Part shown: positions 43,465 to 64,000 of the stretch, piece by piece
How positions within the stretch are numbered: the first letter of the stretch is position 1
Layout of the letters: each line of letters starts with the position of its first letter
DNA from: Physella acuta
Taxonomy: Eukaryota; Mollusca; Gastropoda; Physidae
Direction: 5' to 3'
DNA length: 64,000 nucleotides
NCBI RefSeq assembly: GCF_028476545.1
Contig: NW_026731869.1
Coordinates: 446,501-510,500 of the forward strand
Made by a program: the position numbers and the translations under genes
The notes under the pieces: model-generated
Database searches by the model: none
Told to the model about the DNA's origin: nothing
What the model saw: the letters and a program-made list of their open reading frames with translations, nothing else

Positions 43465-43592
43465 AAGTGTGTTTAAAAGCTTATTATTATAAAAGTTTTT
43501 ATATTTGTTTTATTTAGATAATTTAAATGTGCGCCAGAAGGGAAATTTTAAGATCTAAATTTAGAACTTAGGGTATTGCTCTCCTCCGTGAG

Positions 43593-43882
43593 CAGTGGCG
43601 TAGCGAGGTCGGGTGTCACCCGGTGCGGCACTCAATGGTGTCACCCCCCAGAGGCGTAGCGACCCTTCCCGGGGACAAATTTTCGATTTGCACCCCCCCC
43701 TCAACCTTTCGATTTGCACCCCCCCTCAAGTTTTCGATTTGCACCCCCCCTCAAACTTTCGATTTGCACCCCCCCCCCTCAAGTTTTTCTCTATATATTT
43801 TGCTATTTTTTTGCCTTGGTGTCACCCCCCTAAATGGTGTCACCCGGTGCGGTCCGCCCCCCCCCCCCTCGCTACGCCCCTG
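43593..43882. mobile_element. hAT-type MITE, family B (reverse orientation)
   Basis: Ends CAGTGGCGTAGCGAGG and CTCGCTACGCCCCTG. Flanking 8-mers TCCGTGAG and GCCGTGAG. Internal repeats of TTTCGATTTGCACCCCCC. An internal duplication carries GGTGTCACCC three times. Confidence 0.85.
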
Positions 43883-44899
43883 GCCGTGAGAGATGGCGTT
43901 GTCCTCGCCCCGTCCCCGAAATGTCACGTAACTTATAATAAAAGCCAGTTGTAATTTATCTAAATATAGCAATGACCCATATATGAGGTGGATGAAATTT
44001 TCCCATCACTGTTTTCCTTGAACTTGAAAACGAAATTGAAAGCAATTTTTGCGACAATGGTAGATTCTACACCAACTTAAGCATAATAGAAAAAGAATGA
44101 ATATTATGAACGATGTAATTTTAAATTATGTGGGTTAAGTAACATTTTCTAAATCTAAAGTTAAAATTTTAACATGCTTTAACTAGAGCCCTATAGTGAA
44201 ACCAATTTTTATGTTTGTCAAACGAGGTGTTTTGTTGTTGCTGTTTTCTTATTTTAAAAAATAAATTTGTTTTCTTATTTAAAAAAATAAATTTTAAGTT
44301 ACCCTTTTCTAATTTGGCGGGTTAGTCAAGCATGATGTCTCATATATAATTACAAAGATTATGTCCAATTATAATAAAGGGATTTATTATCATCCGTCTT
44401 AATTAGCTGTTTATCTTGTCGATTGTATTGGGGAGAAGAAAAAAAAAAGGGGGGGGGGGTGTTACATTCAAGCACAACGCCAATTTTGACAAAGGGATAT
44501 ATTGTCATCAGTCCTAATTAGCAGTTTATTATGTCAATTGTTGGGGAGACCAGGTGTGGTTGTTACGCAACATCCCTTTCACTATTTATTTGTATTGCTG
44601 GTACACATAAGCTTTCCAACAGTGAATAGCCAGCTATGTTAAGCTAGTTCTGAAAAGAAATAGTGGCTGCCGTGTATCGATATTTTACACTTACAAATAT
44701 ATCGTTGAGAACACATTTTACTTGTGTCACATTGATATCGATTTCTTTTTTCAAAGACCTTCGACCCTGAAAGTGTTCAGTAAAATTCTACCCATGTATT
44801 GAGATATACCCAGGTAAGTCTGTAGACAACTTGAATAACTTTTGTGTTAATTGAAAACAAATGACGTCGTTCACGATTTAATACATAGGTAGTTCAGAG

Positions 44900-45182
44900 C
44901 AGTGGCGCAGGCAGGGGGGGGGGGGGGTTAGGGGGGGTCAGAACCCCCCCCCCCCCATAGACCCCTCGGTAGATACATAAAGGTTGAGCGGGTGGTGCAA
45001 AATCGAAAGTCTGAGGGGGGGGGGGGGTGCGAATGAAAAGTTTGAGGAGGGGGGGTGCAAATCAAAAGTTTGTCCTCCGGGGCCGGGGAGGGACGCTACG
45101 CCTATGATATATACATTTATAATGCGGGAAAAAATTTGAACCCCCCCCCCCCCACCATGAGACGATCCTGGCTACGCCACTG
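44900..45182. mobile_element. hAT-type MITE, family B
   Basis: Ends CAGTGGCGCAGGCAGG and GGCTACGCCACTG. Perfect 8 bp duplication GTTCAGAG at 44892-44899 and 45183-45190. Four internal near-repeats of TGCAAATCRAAAGTTTG. Confidence 0.92.
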
Positions 45183-45509
45183 GTTCAGAGTAGGTGTTGT
45201 TGACTTCATTAGTAGACAAAGTTTACACATGTGTTAAGTCGATTTTACGGAACAAATAAAACATTGTGATAATTAGTGTTCGATACTTTATGATTTTTAA
45301 TGGAGGTGGTTTATTATTGGCTAGGTTAATGATGATATTAGTAAAAAATGTAATTTAATATTTTACTAAAAATAGCTTATTTCTCTTTCTCCCCCCCCCC
45401 CCCCCCCCAACACCCTTTTAAAATTGTGCTATTATTTGAAGCTGTTAAGAAAACTATAGAAAGTTTGAAATATATGCTGTTAGGGCGTGTACATTTTTCG
45501 AATTTTTTT

Positions 45510-45690
45510 TTTTACCATTATTAGGGGGTGGTTGGGCGAGGTATTTATATGTGGCAACATTTAATCCGTTTTCGGAGGGGGGGGGGGGTAGAAGAGTCGG
45601 GTTAGTAAGGTATCTATATGATCTATATCTGGCAACATTTCATCCGTATTAGGGGGTGGGATAACTAAACGTGACAGCATTTCCTTTTTT
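45510..45690. repeat. Imperfect ~100 bp duplication with G runs
   Basis: GGCAACATTTAATCCGTTTTC and GGCAACATTTCATCCGTATT lie about 85-90 bp apart in a similar context. No coding content. Confidence 0.5.
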
Positions 45691-45795
45691 TTTTTGTAAA
45701 TGAAATTTTAAAATAGTTACAAATATAGTTAGTTGAGGTTGTAAGTTACTGTTTGCTACGTAATTTCTTAGGAGGGGGGGGAGGGGTGGTAGAGG

Positions 45796-46039
45796 CAGTG
45801 TTTCTTCCAGACTTTTTTCTCCGGGGGGGGGGGCACTTGAAATCTTCGGGGGGGGGGGGGGCGGTAAACTTTCTTCGGGGGGGGGGGGCGGACACTGTTA
45901 AAAGTATATATTTTCTATATAAATTGTATAAATTACATTTCGTTCGGGGGGGGGGGGGGCGGTAAAAAAATTTCGGGGGGGGGGGGGGGGCTTAGCCCCC
46001 CCCCCCTCCCCCCCGAAGAAATGCCTGGAAGAAACTCTG
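45796..46039. mobile_element. hAT-type MITE, family A (best-preserved copy)
   Basis: Ends CAGTGTTTCTTCCAGAC and GCCTGGAAGAAACTCTG. Perfect 8 bp duplication GGTAGAGG at 45788-45795 and 46040-46047. Contains several G and C runs of 8-18 bases, so length in the assembly is unreliable. Confidence 0.93.
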
Positions 46040-46129
46040 GGTAGAGGGTGGGTGGTGAGAAGCGAAGGGTCAGGATGTTTGGTGGTACCTATTACAAAAG
46101 AGGTGGGGGTAAAATAAGTTTTTAAAGTG

Positions 46130-46235
46130 TGACGTCCCACTCCCGCAATATCTGAACTCGAGGCCTTCAGGCTAGTAACCGAACGGTCTATTACTCGACC
46201 ACACCGTCCCCACGTATAGGGGTGGAACACATTAC
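46130..46235 (-). mobile_element. tRNA-like SINE head, reverse orientation
   Basis: The minus strand reads GGTGTGGTCGAGTAATAGAC then GAACTCGAG-type text at box A/box B spacing. The body is not recognised. Confidence 0.5.
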
Positions 46236-46630
46236 AAATCTATCAACAAATAAATATATACACTAACGCATATTTACCATAGTGTCTAGGGAGTAAAATC
46301 GATAAAATAGGGATTTAATAAGATTCTTAATAAGTAGGCTATAAATGTAACCACTTTATTAAATACTTCTTAATGTAACCTGGTTAGAAGGCAAAAAAAA
46401 AAGTTAAATTTTGTAAGGTTTACTGCAAAGTGCAGTCCATAGACAACTTAGCTGAAAGGCTTTAGTGTGTTACATATTCATCAAACTATTCAAAGCCCTA
46501 ACACAACTTGAAAGGTCTGTGTGAATCGTTATAACCTTTGACCCCTGTGTCACTTAGCGTTTCCAACACACGATTAACGTGGTCTTATGTAAACATAGAA
46601 CATGGACCTCTGATGTGTTGTGCCTGTTGT

Positions 46631-46936
46631 AGTCTAACCTACACACTGACCTACACACTGACCTACACACTGACCTACACACTGACCTACACACTGACCT
46701 ACACACTGACCTACAAACTGGCCTACACACTGACCTGCACACTGACCTGCACACTGACCTGCACACTGACCTGCACACTGACCTGCACACTGACCTACAC
46801 ACTGACCTACACACTGACCTACACACTGACCTACACACTGACCTACACACTGACCTACACACTGACCTACACACTGACCTACACACTGACCTACACACTG
46901 ACCTACACACTGACCTACACACTGACCTACACACTG
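46631..46936. repeat. 12 bp tandem repeat (CTACACACTGAC)
   Basis: About 25 near-perfect copies, a few with CTGCACACTGAC. Both strands read open as four-residue repeats only because 12 is a multiple of three. Decayed copies continue to ~47160. Confidence 0.95.
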
Positions 46937-47459
46937 TTTATATTAGGCTGACTTACACACTAATATTCTAATTTACATTATAGAAGGCTGACTTACAAAC
47001 TAATATTCTAATTTACACTATAGTAGGCTGACTTACACATAAATAGTCTTATTTTAAGTAGTTTACACATTGTTTGTATTAGGCTGACCTACACACTGTC
47101 TAATCTACACACTGTATTAGGCTGAACTACACACTAATTGTCTACACTATGTTTATAGCTTTCCGACCTACACATCGCGTATAAATCGTTCTTATACTCT
47201 ATGTATAAATCTGTCTCATACTTATTTATACCTCTGTTCTACACACGATGTTTAGCTCTACCCCACACAGAGTATGGCTACAGACAATTGGAGAACTAAA
47301 CCAAGACATTCGCTTAGAGATCTAAAAATGCAATTAAATATCATATTTAAGCGTTTATAAAAAAAAATCGAGTTCAAGCACAATGGAGAGTGATTTGACG
47401 TTTGCAATGTGTTAAAAGAGTAGGGTAGGGTTGAGGTGGGGGAAGCCATGAAAATGTTT

Positions 47460-47464
<5 letters not shown>

Positions 47465-47549
<85 letters not shown>
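47465..47549. repeat. (AT)n microsatellite
   Basis: An uninterrupted dinucleotide run of roughly 85 bases. Confidence 0.97.
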
Positions 47550-47550
<1 letters not shown>

Positions 47551-48716
47551 CTTTAAAACATCATGTAGGAATATCTGAGAGGTAGGGAAGCTTAAAATCT
47601 AGTTAGACATTGTATGTTATTTGTTGATTAATTTTTGCTAATCTCTTATTCACCAACACTAAACTAACTGAACAAGATATTTCTTTGAATTTGATACTTG
47701 AAATATTTATACAGTAAATTAACAGTTTCGTAAAATTTACACAGTAATAAACGAAGGAGCATGGCATATTTGAAGGCCTATTGCTACACCTATTCATATT
47801 CTTTAAAAAATGTAGTTAATTCTGTACTTTACCTTCATATTTTATTTGAAGCTTAAATCATACGCCACCAGCACTACAACTCGAAATGTGGTTAAAGATT
47901 TCTCGCGGGCCTTCAAACGTCAACACACCAGTTCACCAGTAGCACTGCATTGAATAACAAACCTAAGTCAGTGTGTGGATTATGATGGCTGTTCCCCCTT
48001 TCGACACAAACAGACCGTAAAACGACGTGAGTTGTAGACTACTTGCGACAAAGCAGGAAGTAAATTCAGATTTTTTTTCCCTACGTAACATTCGGGAATT
48101 CCCGTTGTTTTCGGTTGCAGTTGTATAAAATAAAGAAACAAAAATTATAATACTTACATCGCAGGGTTTAAGTAAATAAAATAAAATATACTTCCTGTGG
48201 GAAAACGTTGATAATCAATGTATATTTTGACGTGTTTATTGTAACGTGTTGTGTGTTAGTTACACTTGAATGATCTTGACACACTTAGTATGAAAAAATA
48301 ATTGATTGAATAGAATAGTGATATAACAATTAGCATAAAAATGCAACGCAATCATACATATGCAGGTGTAATGGGTTTGAAGGTATCTTGGTATTTTTGA
48401 ATTTAAGAATCTACAATTTATAAAATATAATTTTTTGCAAATAGTAGTGGATGTAGTTGCTGGTAGCTTCATGCACATATCTCACGACGATTTGAGTTCG
48501 AATACTATGAACATTCTTGTCGGTTTTTTGGTTAAAGAGAGAATAATTTTAGTTTCAAGCTAAAGGAATGCTATGCCTTTTTGAGTCAGATCTCTCCACA
48601 TTTGATATGCCGCCTTTTTGCCTCGTAAGGCAATGGATCCACACAGAGAAGTGGAATGATAAGTGAACGTAATAGGATTTAGGCGAAAAGATTACCTGTT
48701 GCAACAGGTAATATAG

Positions 48717-48880
48717 CGGTTTTATTTTTCAGACTTTTTTTTATCCAGGGGGAAGGGCATTTGAAACTTTCGGGGAGGTAAATGTTACGGGGGGTGTGGA
48801 TGACACTCGTAACAGTGTAAATTTATTTTCTACATGAAATCTATTTCGCTCGGGGGTGAGGAGGGGGATGTAGACGTGGG
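48717..48880. mobile_element. Decayed family A MITE
   Basis: TTTTTCAGACTTTTTTTTATCC, G-rich tracts, GTAAATTTATTTTCTACATG and a CTATTTCGCTCGGGGG core match the family. Ends are worn. Confidence 0.55.
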
Positions 48881-48929
48881 TTTTATATTTGGGCTGGTTG
48901 GAACAGTGCTTGAATCTAAGGAGATACTA

Positions 48930-49120
48930 AGCACTGCGTTTGGTTACCAGCTTGGGCTTCAGAGGCTCCGGAAAGGAAAACCTGAGTTGGTAATACTGTC
49001 ACATAAGGGGGTTCCACTACTGTTTTGTCTTCTAGACGAGTTCCTGTCCCCTGGTTACACGCCTCGTCTGCCCCGGGGTTCGAACTCGGGACCTTTCGGG
49101 TAAGCAACCGTGCGTTTTCC
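48930..49120 (-). mobile_element. SINE, reverse orientation, second family
   Basis: The minus strand has a head with TTACCCGAAAGGTCCCGAG and TTCGAACCCCGG, then GGGGACAGGAACTCG and a body TTATGTGACAGTATTACC shared with 15290-15355. Box B (GTTCGAACCCC) is clear. Confidence 0.6.
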
Positions 49121-49429
49121 AAATTAAGAATAATGTCAAATGGAACGAATAGTATTTCTCCGTGGCCAATTTTTTGTAAAACTTGTAATGGCCAACGAGG
49201 AGTTGAAAAATAATATCAAAGTTTCTAGTGGTGACAATGTTACTTGAAATTTACTGTTAAAAAAACAAAATGTTTTGGTTTATTGATTTTTAGAGAATAG
49301 AATGTTGGAAACACTAAAAAATTTGCATTTTACAGATTCCGCCACAAAATTTATAACAATTGCGTAATACAAATACATTGTTACTAGAAGCTGAGCATTT
49401 AAAAAAAGTAAAAAAGTTCTATTTTCGAA

Positions 49430-49590
49430 CCTAACGGTCCATGGGCAAATAAAGTAGAGTTCACCTGCTTCTGTAACCTCGGCATATGAAGAGAAAGTGT
49501 GGTTAACACTATCATCTGCAACTTTTACTTTCTTTAACGTGAGTTAGGACTCAGGGAAGTCCTGACTTAAACCATAAGTCTACCCTGAAG
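49430..49590 (-). mobile_element. SINE 3' body, family of 19735-19995, reverse orientation
   Basis: Shared words AAGTAGAGTTCACCTG, ACCTCGGCATATGAAGAGA, CTTTACTTTCTTTAACGTG-like text and GAGTTAGGACTCAGG. Lies between the two MPEG1 genes. Confidence 0.65.
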
Positions 49591-50317
49591 GTTTGGTTTA
49601 ACTTCGTAAACTCTTCCTGGTATAAGTAAAACACCTGCATGTCTGTGATTTCAACGTCTTTCTAGTTACAATTATTTAGTAAACTAATGTTGACAGTGGG
49701 ATTAATCTGAGCTGTGTTTAGTCTAACATTTCTGTATTGGCAATAACCAGTCTTAACCCTAAACTTTTTAAACCTGATCCTTAACACAGACCTAAAAAAA
49801 AAAGCAATATTGGTTTTAATCTTTTTTTTTGTCATATCGAATTAGCAATGTAGTCTCCCAAAACTCCATATCAGACCAAATAAAGTCAAATTTAACATCG
49901 AAAACGTATAGTAAACAATTTCTCTATTATCTTCTATTGACTTAAACTTTGTAAACAAATCCTGAGACAAGTAAAAAAGACCATCACGTTTTTCTCGGGA
50001 ATTTAGAACACCTCACGGTTAATATTTAATTTAAATTTAAAAAAACAACTGATAACAGGTATTTCAACACTGACATGATTTTTTTCCGTTGAAGCGCGCG
50101 ATGACACATCCATTGCTTCAAGTTTCATATCGGCTCTTCCCCCCCCCCCCCCCCCCCCACTTATGTGTAACAATCAATGTTATGTTAGAACAGATAAAAT
50201 AACTTGGTAGCTTTCAGCAATGTATGTTTTGTCGAGGTACTTTTTCAGAAAATCACCGTTCATAAAAATGTGTTAACTGACGACAATGTGGCTTTTAATC
50301 GCGAATTTTCGCCCTTA

Positions 50318-51195
50318 TTACTTTCTCGTATACGAAGTATTGTAATCGTCCAAAGAAAGAAAAATCGAGATTTTTGCAAATCTCGACGTCTTAGGGCTCC
50401 ATGAGTCGGAAAAACATAGTTTTGCAATCTTGTCCGTATGTCTGTGTCTGTGTGTGTATGTCTGTATGTGTGTGTGCGTATGTGTGTGTATGTGTTTGCG
50501 TCTGTAAACACGATAACTTGAGTACCGTTACAGCTATGTTGATGAAATTTCATATATAAGTTATATCAAACTATCCGTCGGTAGGCCCTACCCGTTACAC
50601 GTGAATTATAGGCCTATATATTTATTGTTACACTCGTTTTAGAAACATGTTTTATAAAAAAGTTATTTGTCAAAACGACATGTTGAACGATATTAGTGAC
50701 AATGCAAAGAAATAACTAAATAGCTAAAATCCGACACATTTAAAATAACATAGACTATCAATACCTATTAGAAAAATTATAACCAAATTATATACATTAT
50801 TAGTCAACACAACACCATATTAAATGCACACGCTGATTGAGAGACTTAAAATTAAGAGACTCAGATGATTTTGTTAAAAAACCGGGCTTATCAATAGTAG
50901 TTATGTTACTTTTGTCTATTAAAAAGGCCTATTTCGGCTGAGCATGGGTCTGACCACACTATCACTACATATGCTGACAAGATAGAAACAGGTGAACTCT
51001 ACTACACCTGCTCCGTGACCCGACAAGTCCCGATAGGCAACTTTATCATACATTTTTTTTTTTTTGCGTTCACTTGGTGTGTAATATTTTTTACGAGATT
51101 CTATTCTATTTTAAATAATTCAAGTAATTAAAAATGGATTAAAAGTGTTATATAAGAATATTCGAGAAAGTTTAGGGGGAGATCACTCACGATTT
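50318..51195 (+). mobile_element. Dispersed repeat D, copy with internal SINE
   Basis: Starts TTACTTTCTCGTATACGAAG and ends AGAAAGTTTAGGGGGAGATC. Internal CAAATCTCGACG, a TG-rich tract and GCGTTCACTTGGTGTG match the other copies at 54125-54803, 55146-55875 and 63320-63880. A SINE body (CTGACCACACTATCACTACA) is inserted near 50940-51060. Non-coding; class unknown. Confidence 0.65.
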
Positions 51196-51877
51196 TTTTT
51201 TGTTTTTTTAATCTAGCGTTAAACGCATGTAGTGGTAGATTTAATTTTTCTTCCAAATACGCGTATTTATTGTTACGTTTTAAAAACTGTATTTACTATT
51301 TGAACATTTTAAACAGTTTTTGGTATATAAATGATATTTAAAAATTCTTGAACTTAATACACAATTTTTTTAACGAGATAAGGCTTTATCAATGTGTCAC
51401 TTTGTCTTGGGATCCACATAACCCAGTTTACTCAGCGCTACACAATGTGGTCCTTCGAACGTTTGTTTGGCTTTGTTTACTAAACAATTTTGCTAAGTAG
51501 AAGCATCCGATGATAGGGGTTCATCGAGTTGACTCAGCTAAAATATGTACCTATCCTATGGTATTAAAACTTCAATTTTCTAAGCTGCTCCGTACGCATG
51601 AAGTGAACCATAAGTGGCTTACTAAACGAAGTTTAGATCTTTATTATGATTGGATACGTATGAGCTCGTAAGCTAAAATAATAACAAAAGTTATATAAAA
51701 TAAAAAAAAAGCAGTTGCTTTAATTTTCAACAATGCATGTCATTGTACAGCAATATTCGTTTCCAGCATTTTTTACAAAGTAGTTTAACTTATACATTTA
51801 GTTATTTGACTCCGTGTGATTTTTTCTGCTGCATTCTCCGCGTTGTGATTCGTGGTGACTGGTGTCGTATGCTTATA

Positions 51878-51965
51878 GGGCTGGTAAGTAGGTCACCAAC
51901 TACTTCTACTGCTCAATAAAACTTGCATGAGCCATAGAACTGGTTGGTGACCTACTTACCAGCCC
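51878..51965. mobile_element. Short palindromic MITE, second copy
   Basis: Same 88 bp structure as 18955-19042, flanked by TA-rich bases (CTTATA before, TATTA after). It lies just 3' of MPEG1 gene 2. Confidence 0.8.
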
Positions 51966-52004
51966 TATTACCGCGGTGATTAATTAGTTTAATAAGAAAA
52001 TGTA

Positions 52005-64000
<11,996 letters not shown>

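Noticed and set aside
46538-46951. Open frames on both strands across the CTACACACTGAC repeat
   Set aside because: A 12 bp unit without stops stays open by arithmetic. There is no start context, domain or splice evidence.

Overview
The window looks like metazoan nuclear DNA, most likely from a gastropod mollusc. Host genes are split into many short exons with GT-AG introns. The intergenic and intronic DNA is AT-rich and crowded with tandem repeats, tRNA-derived SINEs, hAT-type MITEs and (TA)n tracts. The species call is inference; I cannot search a database.

Layout: (1) 1-6669, minus strand: an LTR retrotransposon whose left LTR runs off the window. It carries one long gag-pol frame with the integrase upstream of a Ty3/Gypsy-type reverse transcriptase, the domain order of Gmr1-like elements. 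(2) 6670-8551: repeats, including one copy of an ~800 bp dispersed element. (3) 8552-11220, plus strand: the last exons of a DXD-motif glycosyltransferase-like gene. (4) 13301-40853, minus strand: a 14-exon gene for perforin-2 / macrophage-expressed gene 1 (MPEG1), convergent with gene 3, lacking only its first exon(s). (5) ~41-52 kb: gene-poor DNA with MITEs, microsatellites and a long palindrome. (6) 52005-64000, minus strand: a second, tandem MPEG1 paralogue, whose 5' part lies beyond the right edge. The two paralogues share intron positions and phases, and several exon lengths are identical (160, 142, 175 and 124 nt).

MPEG1 proteins are type I membrane pore-formers of the MACPF family that attack engulfed bacteria. 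Both copies show the MACPF Gly-Thr-His signature, the cysteine-rich P2 region, one transmembrane helix and a short basic tail with a YRRL sorting-type motif.

The most unusual feature is in the first MPEG1 gene (here gene 1). At least seven of its introns carry a minisatellite that abuts an exon, and whose repeat unit contains a copy of that exon's own edge and splice site. These are the exon 2 acceptor (46 bp unit, about 190 copies, 8.8 kb) and the donors of exons 2, 3, 4, 9, 11 and 12. The array at exon 1 touches only the pyrimidine tract. Gene 1 therefore contains hundreds of decoy splice sites. The paralogue lacks these arrays wherever I could compare them, so they arose after the duplication or were lost from the other copy.
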